Below, in pieces: positions 1-6,926 of a stretch of 23,643 nucleotides of DNA. Origin of the DNA: Bacteroidales bacterium UBA3824 (GTDB taxonomy: Bacteria; Bacteroidota; Bacteroidia; Bacteroidales; UBA3824); contig DGIK01000052.1 in the NCBI GenBank assembly GCA_002393195.1, forward strand, positions 1 to 23,643. Reading direction: 5' to 3'. The notes under the pieces were generated by a model that did not search any database, was not told where the DNA came from, and was given only the letters and a program-made list of their open reading frames with translations. How positions within the stretch are numbered: the first letter of the stretch is position 1; each line of letters starts with the position of its first letter. The translations under genes were made by a program, and so were the position numbers.

Positions 1-1
1 G

Positions 2-499
2 TTGCACTTCGAAATTGAACTTACGTACATCCAAACATACCTCACCCCACCGCAATTCGACGACCTGATTATAGAATCGGACGGCGAACTACTTACAGGT
101 CTGCATTTTGCAAATGACAATTACACTCCAAAAACCGAAAACATTTCCGAAAATAATTTGCCAATTTTTGACGAAACACGCCGTTGGCTCGACGAATATT
201 TCAGTGGGAAACAACCAAATTTTCTACCGAAATTCCGCATTGAAAACGCCACAAATTTTCGTCAAAAAGTTTTAGAAATTTTGCTCAAAATTCCATACGG
301 CACTACTGTTACATACGGACAAATCGCCGCACAAATTTCACAAAAAATGTCCGCACAAGCCGTTGGCGGCGCAGTTGGTTGGAATCCAATTTGCATCATA
401 ATACCGTGCCACAGAGTGATAGGTGCAGACGGCAAAATGGTTGGGTATGGCGGCGGGATGAAGAATAAAATTGCGTTGTTGGAATTGGAAAAAAATTGA
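2..499 (+). CDS. ogt: Methylated-DNA--protein-cysteine methyltransferase (start at window edge)
   Basis: Repairs O6-alkylguanine in DNA by transferring the alkyl group irreversibly to its own cysteine. The hallmark PCHRV motif is present, with the acceptor Cys at about residue 136 of the visible frame. Upstream is the winged-helix DNA-binding part (PYGTTVTYGQIA), and downstream the GYGGG loop and the final LLELE helix. The N-terminal strand pattern (LIIESDGELLTGLHF) is also recognisable. At about 165 residues the length is normal for a stand-alone Ogt. The visible frame opens with TTG at base 2, so the true start may be this TTG or may lie outside the window. The gene is AT-rich, like the HipA-like pair that follows, and has no visible hairpin terminator. 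The family call is firm; the exact start is not known. Confidence 0.93.
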   Translation: MHFEIELTYIQTYLTPPQFDDLIIESDGELLTGLHFANDNYTPKTENISENNLPIFDETRRWLDEYFSGKQPNFLPKFRIENATNFRQKVLEILLKIPYGTTVTYGQIAAQISQKMSAQAVGGAVGWNPICIIIPCHRVIGADGKMVGYGGGMKNKIALLELEKN

Positions 500-526
500 T
501 AGATTTGCAAAATATAATTATATTTG
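495..526 (+). promoter_or_regulatory. Bacteroidota-type promoter for the HipA-like/DUF3037 pair
   Basis: ATTG (495-498) lies 20 nt before TATATTTG (519-526), matching the TAnnTTTG -7 box and the usual spacing. Transcription would begin near 533. This makes the TTG codon at 524 part of the promoter, so the ATG at 542 is the more likely start of the next gene. Confidence 0.6.
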
Positions 527-541
527 CATCAAAATTATAAT

Positions 542-1333
542 ATGATGATTACAACGTTATCAACCTCCAAAGTAATCGACCGCACATTTTCGACGGGCGA
601 CTTGCCGATTTTGGTTACTTGCAACGACCAAAAGCAATACATTTGTAAATATATGCGGGCAGATTCGGTGTCAGCGTACAAATTGACGAGCGAATTGATT
701 GGTTCAATTTTGGCAAAATATTGGAATTTGAACACACCTGAAATTGTGTTTGTAAAGATTTTGCCCGAACATACCAAACCATTTGCAATTCAATACAATC
801 ACAGCGCGGAAGCAATTGGTTATCAAAAAATTAACAACGCAATTGATATTGCAAATTATATAAATGACGACATCAAACAATCCCAAAAATTGTTTACGCA
901 ATTGTTGAAAATTGCATTGTTTGATTTTTGGATTGCCAACGAAGACCGCACTTGCAACAATGCAAATATGTTGTACGTTGACCGCGACGAAAAACTTATT
1001 TCAATCGACTACGGCGGCATATTCAATACAAATTCGTATCAAACCAAATTGTGTCAATTATCATCCTTTGACTCAATAATTTACGCCGACATATTCAAAC
1101 ATTTGGAAACAAATTCAGATTTTCAAAATATAGTTGAAAAATCAAAAAAATATTACGATATTTGCATCAACAAAAGCCGCAAAATATTTACAGATTTGGA
1201 AACATTGCAAATCCCAAAATCGTGGAATATTACTGAAAATATATTGCGACAAAAAATCAACGAACTATTTGAAAGGCAATGGATTGACGATTGTTTTTCA
1301 AATTATAAAGAAACATTACGTCAAAACTTTTAA
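542..1333 (+). CDS. HipA-like kinase (HipA_2-type domain)
   Basis: Probable small HipA-related Ser/Thr protein kinase of 263 residues. The catalytic-loop pattern DFWIANEDR..NN lies at residues 128-140, with N133, D135 and N139/N140 as candidate catalytic and metal-binding residues. It is followed by IDYGG with D156 as the metal-binding Asp. The architecture is shorter than classical HipA (about 440 residues) and lacks its separate N-terminal subdomain, which resembles the PF20613 group as I recall it. The ATG at 542 (or 545) is preferred because the upstream TTG sits in the -7 box. The next gene, a DUF3037 protein, starts 4 nt after the stop, so the two should be co-transcribed. Base composition is AT-rich compared with the housekeeping genes to the right, which suggests acquisition. 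The substrate is unknown. Whether it acts as a toxin, a defence protein or an ordinary kinase cannot be read from the sequence. Confidence 0.78.
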   Translation: MMITTLSTSKVIDRTFSTGDLPILVTCNDQKQYICKYMRADSVSAYKLTSELIGSILAKYWNLNTPEIVFVKILPEHTKPFAIQYNHSAEAIGYQKINNAIDIANYINDDIKQSQKLFTQLLKIALFDFWIANEDRTCNNANMLYVDRDEKLISIDYGGIFNTNSYQTKLCQLSSFDSIIYADIFKHLETNSDFQNIVEKSKKYYDICINKSRKIFTDLETLQIPKSWNITENILRQKINELFERQWIDDCFSNYKETLRQNF

Positions 1334-1337
1334 TACA

Positions 1338-1697
1338 ATGAAACCTCAATTTCAATATAGTTTGGTTTACGGACTTCTGAACCTTGCGACCACCGAAAGG
1401 CTCAGCGTAGGCGTTATTTATGTGAATAATGACGAGATAAAATTCAAATATTCGCGAAAAAAAATGGACGCTTTGAAACTGATTATGAACGGCTCAGAGC
1501 ATAGTTTTTTGTCGCGGATTATCAAGAACTTAGATAATTCGTGCAAAAAAGAATCCCCCTCCTACATCAACTATCTTGCACGCTATTCAAACAACTTAAT
1601 TCAATTTTCGCCATTGACGACGATAGACCTCGAACCAACGCCCAAAAACTACAAATGGCTATTTGAAACATACGTATATAAAAAGCCTGACAAATAA
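1338..1697 (+). CDS. DUF3037 domain protein, partner of the HipA-like kinase
   Basis: Small protein of 119 residues. Its opening YSLVYGLLNLATTERLSVGVIYVNNDE matches the DUF3037 pattern as I recall it (a Tyr-Ser strand, then RxxVGVV and a short hairpin). The frame is open far upstream, but the ATG at 1338, 4 nt after the kinase stop, is chosen because earlier starts would overlap the kinase gene by almost 200 nt and add no recognisable domain. DUF3037 genes are, to my recollection, often found directly beside HipA-like kinases in bacteria. That association suggests a regulator, adaptor or substrate of the kinase. No biochemical role is known to me. No helix-turn-helix is visible, so it is unlikely to be a HipB-style DNA-binding antitoxin. 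The gene shares the AT-rich composition of its neighbour, and no hairpin terminator follows it. Confidence 0.68.
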   Translation: MKPQFQYSLVYGLLNLATTERLSVGVIYVNNDEIKFKYSRKKMDALKLIMNGSEHSFLSRIIKNLDNSCKKESPSYINYLARYSNNLIQFSPLTTIDLEPTPKNYKWLFETYVYKKPDK

Positions 1698-1763
1698 AAC
1701 CTTGCGTTTTAATTAAAAAAAACAAAAAATTTCAATAAAAATCAAATAAAATTAATATTGAAA

Positions 1764-1795
1764 ATTGTTTTTTTAAAAAAAACGAATTACTTTTG
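1764..1795 (+). promoter_or_regulatory. Bacteroidota-type promoter for the CBM48 protein
   Basis: ATTG at 1764-1767, 20 nt spacer, then TACTTTTG at 1788-1795, a full match to TAnnTTTG. It lies in an A/T-rich stretch (1698-1845) that holds no other feature I can support. Transcription should begin near 1802, leaving a leader of about 44 nt before the ATG at 1846. Confidence 0.75.
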
Positions 1796-1845
1796 CAGCG
1801 TGTTACTAATAATCACAAAGTTAAACTTCAATAAATTCTTAAAAA

Positions 1846-2247
1846 ATGGCAGGAAGACCAAGAAAAAATCCGGTTGATGCAGCCGTAGAGACCCCGAAGA
1901 AGGGCGCCGCAGCCAAGGCCACCAAGGCCGCCAAGAATGTGGAAGAACCCAAAGCCAAAAGGCCCTACACAAGAAGGTCCACCAAGCAGGCCATCAAGTT
2001 TGAACTCAGCAACGAGCAGGCTCAGAATGCAGATTTCGTATCTGTAGCCGGAGAGTTCAACGATTGGAACAAGGACGCTACTCCCCTGACAAAGACCCTC
2101 AACGGATTTGAAGTGGAAGTGGAACTCGAAAAGGGCAAGTCCTATCAATTCCGCTACGTCCTCAACGGAACCACGTGGATCAACGATCCCTACCGCAAGA
2201 CCGTTGACAATGGTATGGGCGACCAAAACTCGGTCATCGAATTGTAA
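1846..2247 (+). CDS. CBM48/AMPK-type glycogen-binding domain protein with basic AT-hook-like N-terminus
   Basis: A 133-residue protein in two parts. Residues 1-50 are rich in Lys, Ala, Pro and Arg and contain GRPRK at 3-7, the core of an AT-hook, plus a second basic patch (KRPYTRR). Residues 50-133 form an early-set carbohydrate-binding module of the isoamylase-N/AMPK-beta type, shown by VSVAGEFNDWNKDATPL, then a YQFRYVLNG strand and a WINDP turn. Such modules bind alpha-glucans in glycogen-metabolising enzymes, but no catalytic domain is attached here. The protein could bind glycogen, DNA or both; the basic tail might equally be only a charged linker. It has its own promoter and terminator, so it is a single-gene unit. 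No signal peptide is visible, so it should be cytoplasmic. The domain call is firm; the DNA-binding idea is inference. Confidence 0.85.
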   Translation: MAGRPRKNPVDAAVETPKKGAAAKATKAAKNVEEPKAKRPYTRRSTKQAIKFELSNEQAQNADFVSVAGEFNDWNKDATPLTKTLNGFEVEVELEKGKSYQFRYVLNGTTWINDPYRKTVDNGMGDQNSVIEL

Positions 2248-2272
2248 CCGTATCCTGACGGCAATGCAAATG

Positions 2273-2318
2273 AAAAAAGGGCAAGGTGAAATTCTGATTC
2301 ATTTTGCCTTTTTTTATA
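2273..2318 (+). terminator. Rho-independent terminator of the CBM48 gene
   Basis: An A-run and GGGCAAGGTGAA pair with TTCATTTTGCC across a 7-nt loop, using two G-U pairs in RNA, followed by seven or more T. The T-run merges into the candidate -7 box of lptB. Confidence 0.75.
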
Positions 2319-2324
2319 ATTTTG
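2293..2324 (+). promoter_or_regulatory. Probable lptB promoter, overlapping the terminator
   Basis: TAATTTTG at 2317-2324 is a full TAnnTTTG box located 21 nt before the lptB ATG. The -33 region (TCTG at 2293-2296, 20 nt upstream) is a weak match. The overlap with the preceding terminator hairpin is tight. Confidence 0.5.
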
Positions 2325-2344
2325 CAAACTGAAATAACACAAAA

Positions 2345-3211
2345 ATGCAATTAAAAGCAGAACACCTCCTCAAAATCTACGGCAAGCGCACCGTCGTAAA
2401 GGACGTCTCCATCAACGTCTCGCAGGGCGAAATCGTAGGTCTCCTCGGTCCCAACGGAGCGGGCAAGACCACGTCTTTCTATATGATTGTAGGATTGATA
2501 AAACCCAACGGCGGCACCATCTACCTCGACGACACCGACATCACAAAACAGGCTATGTACAAGCGCGCGCAACTCGGCGTGGGCTACCTGCCGCAGGAAG
2601 CATCGGTATTCCGTCAGCTGAGCGTGGAAGACAACATCCTCTCCGTAATGCAGGTGCGCGGATTCAGCAAGGAATACCAAAAAGAAAAATTGGAAAGCCT
2701 TATTTCTGAATTTGGACTCGGACACATACGCAAGAGCCTCGGCATACAACTCTCCGGCGGCGAAAGGCGACGCACCGAGATAGCCCGCGCATTGGCTGTC
2801 GATCCCAAATTCATCCTCCTCGACGAACCATTTGCGGGCGTCGATCCTATCGCAGTGGAGGACATTCAGGGCATTGTTGCAACCCTAAAAAACAAAAACA
2901 TCGGAATCCTAATCACCGACCACAACGTGGACGAGACCCTCGCCATCACCGACCGCGCATACCTCCTCTACGACGGACGAATCCTGCAAGCCGGCACGCC
3001 CGAAGACCTCGCCGCCGACCCCGAAGTGCGCCGCGTGTATCTCGGCAAAAACTTTGAACTCCGCCGCCCAAACCGCAACGCGCAAGAGACGACAGATACA
3101 GAAAAAATTTCAGAATCAGAACCTGAAACCAACAATACTACCGAAAACGACAACAATACTGACACAGAAAACACATCAGAAAACAACATACAAAATGGAA
3201 CTCAACCTTAA
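2345..3211 (+). CDS. lptB: LPS export ABC transporter ATP-binding protein LptB, with acidic C-terminal tail
   Basis: ATPase that powers LPS extraction from the inner membrane by LptB2FGC. The order of motifs is canonical: Walker A GPNGAGKT (35-42), Q-loop near 84, signature LSGGERRR (136-143), Walker B FILLDEP (156-162), switch His193 in TDHNVDE. The stretch from [11 protein letters not shown] and the pattern [13 protein letters not shown] are typical of LptB rather than of other ABC ATPases. The family is usually about 240 residues; this one is 288. Residues 241-288 form a low-complexity tail of Glu, Thr, Asn and Asp with no domain. The following exonuclease gene starts inside the last codons (17-nt overlap), so the tail may reflect read-through into sequence that also serves the next gene. 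lptF, lptG and lptC are not in the window. Confidence 0.93.
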   Translation: MQLKAEHLLKIYGKRTVVKDVSINVSQGEIVGLLGPNGAGKTTSFYMIVGLIKPNGGTIYLDDTDITKQAMYKRAQLGVGYLPQEASVFRQLSVEDNILSVMQVRGFSKEYQKEKLESLISEFGLGHIRKSLGIQLSGGERRRTEIARALAVDPKFILLDEPFAGVDPIAVEDIQGIVATLKNKNIGILITDHNVDETLAITDRAYLLYDGRILQAGTPEDLAADPEVRRVYLGKNFELRRPNRNAQETTDTEKISESEPETNNTTENDNNTDTENTSENNIQNGTQP

Positions 3212-3983
3212 ACGACCGATAGCATTTTTCGACCTCGAAACCACCGGGCTCAATATTTCGAGCGACCGCATCATCGAAATCTGCATCCTGAAAGTGAACC
3301 CCGACCACTCGGAGGAGACTTTCACCACGCGCATCAATCCTACAATCCCAATCTCCAAGGAAGCCTCCGAAATCACCGGCATCAAGGACGAGGACGTCAA
3401 GGACTGCCCGACATTCAAGCAGATAGCGCACAAACTCGCCAAGATGCTCGAAAACTGCGACATCGCCGGATTCAATTCCAACAAATTCGACATCCCGCTA
3501 TTGGCGGAAGAATTTCTCCGCGCCGAGGTGGATTTCGATATGAACCGCCGCAAACGCATTGACGTTCAGGTGATTTACCACAAGCAGGAGCAGCGCAACC
3601 TTACCACCGCCTACAAATTCTACTGCGGCAAAAATCTCGACGACGCACATTCTGCCGACGCCGACACACGCGCCACATACGAAGTATTGAAGGCACAATT
3701 GGACAAGTACGCCGACCTCCAAAACAATGTAGAATTTCTCTCAACGTACTCGTCGTACTCGCAAAACGTCGATTTTGCGGGCAGGATGATTTACAACGAG
3801 AACGGCGAAGAAATCTTCAATTTTGGCAAGCACAAAGGCAAGAAAGTTGTAGATGTAATCGGCAAATTGGAGCCGCAATACTACGACTGGATAATGAAAA
3901 ACGACTTTGCCCTCAATACCAAGCAAGTGCTCACGCAGATAAAACTGCGCATCGCACAAGACAGGATGAACGGCGGAAGATAA
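3195..3983 (+). CDS. DnaQ-type 3'-5' exonuclease with ExoX-like C-terminal domain
   Basis: Exonuclease of the DEDDh class, 262 residues from ATG 3195. ExoI is FFDLETTG with D13 and E15, ExoII is near [12 protein letters not shown], and ExoIII is HxAxxD with H152 and D157. The segment from about residue 205, beginning [11 protein letters not shown] and ending in [10 protein letters not shown], resembles the C-terminal domain found in exodeoxyribonuclease X-like proteins. The reading frame extends upstream to 3054, but those residues are a frame-shifted translation of the lptB tail, so ATG 3195 is chosen. It overlaps lptB by 17 nt and should be translationally coupled to it. Likely roles are proofreading or DNA repair; it is not attached to a polymerase. 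PolC-type epsilon subunit is an alternative label, but the C-terminal domain favours an ExoX-like enzyme. Confidence 0.88.
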   Translation: MELNLKRPIAFFDLETTGLNISSDRIIEICILKVNPDHSEETFTTRINPTIPISKEASEITGIKDEDVKDCPTFKQIAHKLAKMLENCDIAGFNSNKFDIPLLAEEFLRAEVDFDMNRRKRIDVQVIYHKQEQRNLTTAYKFYCGKNLDDAHSADADTRATYEVLKAQLDKYADLQNNVEFLSTYSSYSQNVDFAGRMIYNENGEEIFNFGKHKGKKVVDVIGKLEPQYYDWIMKNDFALNTKQVLTQIKLRIAQDRMNGGR

Positions 3984-4008
3984 TTTTTTTTGAAAAAACA
4001 AAATTTTT

Positions 4009-4039
4009 TTTGTAATTTCAAAATTAATCACTAATATTG
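4009..4039 (+). promoter_or_regulatory. Probable promoter for the small membrane protein
   Basis: TTTG (4009-4012), 19 nt spacer, then TAATATTG (4032-4039), one mismatch from TAnnTTTG. It lies in the A/T-rich gap after the exonuclease gene, 41 nt before the ATG. Confidence 0.5.
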
Positions 4040-4080
4040 CAAATAATTATAATTACAATAACCATAAAAAAATAACTAAA

Positions 4081-4419
4081 ATGGCAGAAGAAACAACACA
4101 GACCAGCGGCAGCAGCAACACCAAGGTGTACAAAATACTGTGCTACCTCAGCTACCTTTGGTTAATCCCCTACTTCGTTGCTAAAGGCGAAGTACGCGAC
4201 GAAAACATGGTGCTCAACCTCAAACAGGGCTTCGGATGTCTGTTCATCATAGTAATCGGGCAGATACTCGCACACTTTAGCAACACCATCGGCGCAATCG
4301 TGATAATGCTTGGCGGCGTGCTCGCGCTCATCGGCTTCATCAACGTATTGCAAAACAAGGACAAGGAACTCCCAATCCTCGGCAGCTTCTTCACTTCGTC
4401 GTTCTCTTTCATCAAGTAA
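4081..4419 (+). CDS. Small DUF4870/Tic20-like membrane protein
   Basis: A 112-residue integral membrane protein. A short hydrophilic Ser/Thr-rich N-terminus precedes helix 1 (ILCYLSYLWLIPYFVA, about residues 19-34), a conserved-looking loop with NLKQGF, helix 2 (CLFIIVIGQILAHF) and helix 3 (IGAIVIMLGGVLALIGFI). The combination of YLSYLWLIPYF, a charged loop and NLKQG is typical of the DUF4870/Tic20-like group of small membrane proteins, whose bacterial function is not established. It has its own promoter and a strong terminator downstream, so it is probably monocistronic. Its first residues (MAEET) are the same as those of the phasin-like gene further right, but the remainder is unrelated. 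No enzymatic motif is visible. The membrane topology is secure; the family label is moderately so. Confidence 0.75.
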   Translation: MAEETTQTSGSSNTKVYKILCYLSYLWLIPYFVAKGEVRDENMVLNLKQGFGCLFIIVIGQILAHFSNTIGAIVIMLGGVLALIGFINVLQNKDKELPILGSFFTSSFSFIK

Positions 4420-4452
4420 GGAGACTACAAGCAGAGAATCAACAACACTAAG

Positions 4453-4497
4453 AAACGCCCGCAAATTTTTTTTAACAAGAAAATTGTGGGCGTTTTT
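4453..4497 (+). terminator. Strong rho-independent terminator
   Basis: ACGCCCGCAA and the following T-run pair with the A-run and TTGTGGGCGT around a short loop; five T follow. The stem is GC-rich at its base and ends the DUF4870-like transcript about 30 nt after its stop. Confidence 0.85.
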
Positions 4498-4508
4498 GGA
4501 AGTGGATG

Positions 4509-4530
4509 GAACGCGGGCATCTTGCCTGCA
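4509..4530 (+). repeat. REP-like palindrome of the AGILPA/AGKMPA type
   Basis: GCGGGCA (4513-4519), loop TCT, TGCCTGC (4523-4529) form a 7-bp hairpin with one G-T pair. Translated in the two orientations the element gives NAGILPA and AGKMPA, the signature of spurious peptides produced by a dispersed intergenic repeat known from several bacterial phyla. Only one copy is in this window. It lies in the leader of the phasin-like gene. Confidence 0.6.
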
Positions 4531-4553
4531 ACAACAATAAAAATACAACAATT

Positions 4554-4904
4554 ATGGCAGAAGAAACTCAAAACCAAAACCAAGAGCAGAAGAAGGAGGA
4601 ACTCGACTCCCTGCTCAAAAAAATCCTCTATCAGGGCGTTGCGAAGGCAAGCGAAGCCATCGACTACGTGAGCAAAACCGTGTCGGGACTCGTAGGCGAA
4701 AACAAAATCACAAACGAGGAAGGCAAAAACATCGTCAACAACTTCAAGACCAACATCGACTCCAAGGTAAAGGATATGGAGACACGTCTGCGCGAGACCA
4801 TCAGCAGCGCATTGCAAAACGTCCGCCCCGCATCCAAATCGGAAGTAGAAGAACTCCGCAAGCGTGTGGAAGCCTTGGAAAAAATCGTTGCAGGTCTCGA
4901 CTAA
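4554..4904 (+). CDS. Phasin-like helical protein 1 (COG3937-like)
   Basis: A 116-residue, highly charged, fully helical protein. Its layout matches the COG3937 phasin-like family as I know it: a helix around YQGVAKASEAIDYVSKTV, the central KITNEEGKNIVNNF segment, then the closing SEVEELRKRVEALEKIV heptad coiled coil. The open frame continues upstream to 4506, but those codons lie in the palindromic repeat, so ATG 4554 is used. The next gene is a shorter paralogue and the one after is a UbiB-like gene; phasin-like genes beside UbiB/AarF genes occur elsewhere, to my recollection. Classical phasins coat polyhydroxyalkanoate granules, but no PHA synthase is in the window, so granule association is unproven. 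Alternatives are a membrane- or lipid-binding adaptor, or a regulatory partner of the UbiB-like protein. Confidence 0.7.
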   Translation: MAEETQNQNQEQKKEELDSLLKKILYQGVAKASEAIDYVSKTVSGLVGENKITNEEGKNIVNNFKTNIDSKVKDMETRLRETISSALQNVRPASKSEVEELRKRVEALEKIVAGLD

Positions 4905-4944
4905 CATTCAGCAATTCAACTAATTACAAAAACAAAAAAGCCGT

Positions 4945-5232
4945 ATGATCACCGAAATTGCAAACATCGGCAACAGGCTTATCGGCGACGCTGCGGGTCT
5001 CGTAAAATACACATTCGACAACCTCGCCGACGACCACAAAATCTCCGACAAGGAGAGCAAGTCGATTTTTGAAAACATCAAGAGCAAACTTTTCGACAAG
5101 TCGGCTGATATGGAGAGCACCATCAAGGAATTGCTGTACAAATTCTACGAAAAGATGGACTACGCCACACCCGAAGAAGTCGATAAACTAAGGCGGAGAA
5201 TCGCCATATTGGAAAAACTAACACAAAAATAA
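4945..5232 (+). CDS. Phasin-like helical protein 2, paralogue of the preceding gene
   Basis: A 95-residue helical protein that aligns with the preceding gene product over most of its length: LADDHKISDKESKSIFENIK matches LVGENKITNEEGKNIVNNFK, DMESTIKELL matches DMETRLRETI, and PEEVDKLRRRIAILEKL matches SEVEELRKRVEALEKI. It lacks the Gln/Glu-rich N-terminus of its neighbour. The pair therefore arose by tandem duplication, and the two coiled-coil ends could allow hetero-oligomers. It begins 40 nt after the first paralogue and ends 17 nt before the UbiB-like gene, consistent with a single operon. No signal peptide or transmembrane segment is visible. The function is unknown, as for its neighbour; the paralogy itself is clear from the sequence. 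Confidence 0.68.
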   Translation: MITEIANIGNRLIGDAAGLVKYTFDNLADDHKISDKESKSIFENIKSKLFDKSADMESTIKELLYKFYEKMDYATPEEVDKLRRRIAILEKLTQK

Positions 5233-5249
5233 CAAACTACTAAACGAAA

Positions 5250-6926
5250 ATGCCTTTGAAATCCACAAGCAACAAAGCCTTAGACAGGCTCAACAACGCC
5301 GTCAACATCTTGATTAAGTACGGGTTTCAAAGCATCCTCGTAAAGACGGGGCTTGTAACGCGTAAGGTAACGCAGCGCAACTTTCCCGACATAGACCCCT
5401 CACTCAACAAATGGCAGCGTATGAGGCTCGCCACGCAGGATCTTGGACCTACGGCGGTAAGGCTCGCGCAATATCTCGCCCTGCGCCCCGACATCCTGCC
5501 CGACGAACTTATCTCCGAATTTGCACACCTCGAATTTCCAAAACTCACGATAACGAAAGCCGAAGCCGAAAGCATTTTCGAGAAGTTTACGCACAGAGCC
5601 ACAGCAAAGACATTCCAATATTTTGACAATCAAAGCACATTGCAAGACGGATTCACTGCCACATTCCGCGCCAAACTTCTCACCGGCGAGGACGTGGCGG
5701 TGAAAATCCTTCCGCCTGACACTCAGTCGGTTGTATTGGCGGACATCGCGCTTTTCAAAAGGCTTGCGTCGCTCACGTCGGGCGTATTGGAAAAACTCGG
5801 CGTCAACAATCCCGTGGCGTTGATAGAAGATTTTGAGCGCACGATACTCCCCGAACTCGACCTCAGCAAGGAGGCAGACAAGATGCGCCGTTTCACCAAG
5901 GCGTACAAGGGCATCAATAGTTTTGTGGTGCCGGAACTTTTTCCGCAATACACGTCCACCAATTCGCTCGTTACATATTATTACAATTCCACAAGCGTAG
6001 CAAATGCCAACGAATTTGTGGCATGGGGACTCCAACAGAAGGCTGTCGCCGACAGATTCCTGTCGATATTCATATCGGGAATGTTGGACACGGGACTATT
6101 CCTCGCCACGCCGCTCAAAGAAATCATCCGCGTATTGCCCGATGGCAGGATACATTTTGCCGATTATGGCACGGCGGGTCTATTGACCTCCGACCAACGT
6201 GTATGGATCAACGACGTGGTGGCGGCACTCTCCACGCGAAATTCGATGGTGCTCGCCGACAGTATGAGAAAATTGTCGTACAATTCGGAAGTTTATGATT
6301 TTCAATTGTTTAGAAACGACATCCAGTCGCTCGCCGACAATCTCTACTTTATGGAAAGCACCGATTATTATATGCGCGAATTTGCAATGGGCATTATGCG
6401 CATCGCCTACAAACACAAACTCCTGATACCTGCGGAAGTCGTTTCTGCCTTCAACGCCCTCGCAATCGCCGAAAACATCACTCTCTCCATAACGCCGACG
6501 AGCCGAATTTCAGAATTTTTCAAGACGTATGGCAACCGTCTCCTGCGCGACCGTATGCAGCCCGACAGGTTCAAGACGTTGTTCAATAAGAATATGACGC
6601 AAGTGTCCGACTTCCTGGAAGTGTCGCCATTGGAATTGTCGTTGATACTCAAAAAACTACGTCGCGGCGAATTTGTGGCAAACCTCAGCATCAAGGAATC
6701 GCCGACATTTTTCCGACGCATCGACATATCGGTCAATAAGTTATGTTATGTAATCATAATTGCAGTGCTAATAATCTCCGCCACGCTGATAATGGTGTTT
6801 GGACAAGATTTGTATATGTTTATGGGCATACCGTTGGCGAGCGGCATTGCCTACGCATTGGCGTTGATAATGACATTGTGGCTGCTGATATACAACGCGC
6901 GAACCCGTTATAACTCCGAAAAATAA
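5250..6926 (+). CDS. UbiB/AarF (ABC1) family protein with degenerate active site
   Basis: A 558-residue member of the atypical UbiB/COQ8 kinase-like family. Family landmarks in order: LGPTAVRLAQYLALRPDILPDEL, equivalent to the KxGQ helix (here R71-L-A-Q74); VAVKILPPD with the nucleotide-binding Lys; ELDLSKEAD with the conserved Glu; the catalytic-loop region around 285-292; and FADYG with the metal-binding Asp at 305. At the C-terminus are two membrane helices (IIIAVLIISATLIMVFG and LALIMTLWLLIY), as in UbiB. Three motifs are altered: KxGQ is RLAQ, the Ala-rich loop that replaces the glycine-rich loop is not recognisable, and HADPHPGN is LATPLKEI, so both the catalytic Asp and the Asn are absent. 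It is therefore probably a pseudoenzyme. UbiB proteins assist quinone or lipid handling at the membrane. The gene follows the two phasin-like genes and overlaps the next gene by 1 nt. Confidence 0.82.
   Translation: MPLKSTSNKALDRLNNAVNILIKYGFQSILVKTGLVTRKVTQRNFPDIDPSLNKWQRMRLATQDLGPTAVRLAQYLALRPDILPDELISEFAHLEFPKLTITKAEAESIFEKFTHRATAKTFQYFDNQSTLQDGFTATFRAKLLTGEDVAVKILPPDTQSVVLADIALFKRLASLTSGVLEKLGVNNPVALIEDFERTILPELDLSKEADKMRRFTKAYKGINSFVVPELFPQYTSTNSLVTYYYNSTSVANANEFVAWGLQQKAVADRFLSIFISGMLDTGLFLATPLKEIIRVLPDGRIHFADYGTAGLLTSDQRVWINDVVAALSTRNSMVLADSMRKLSYNSEVYDFQLFRNDIQSLADNLYFMESTDYYMREFAMGIMRIAYKHKLLIPAEVVSAFNALAIAENITLSITPTSRISEFFKTYGNRLLRDRMQPDRFKTLFNKNMTQVSDFLEVSPLELSLILKKLRRGEFVANLSIKESPTFFRRIDISVNKLCYVIIIAVLIISATLIMVFGQDLYMFMGIPLASGIAYALALIMTLWLLIYNARTRYNSEK

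Noticed and set aside
524..541. TTG start for the HipA-like kinase, adding six residues
   Set aside because: The codon lies inside the -7 box, so it would precede the transcription start; ATG 542 is better.
1134..1337. Upstream extension of the DUF3037 reading frame
   Set aside because: It lies within the kinase gene in another frame and adds no recognisable sequence.
3054..3194. Upstream extension of the exonuclease frame
   Set aside because: These codons are the alternative-frame reading of the low-complexity lptB tail; the conserved domain starts at ATG 3195.
4081..4570. Shared MAEET start of the DUF4870-like and phasin-like proteins as evidence of duplication
   Set aside because: Only about 14 nt match, and the proteins are otherwise unrelated in composition and fold.
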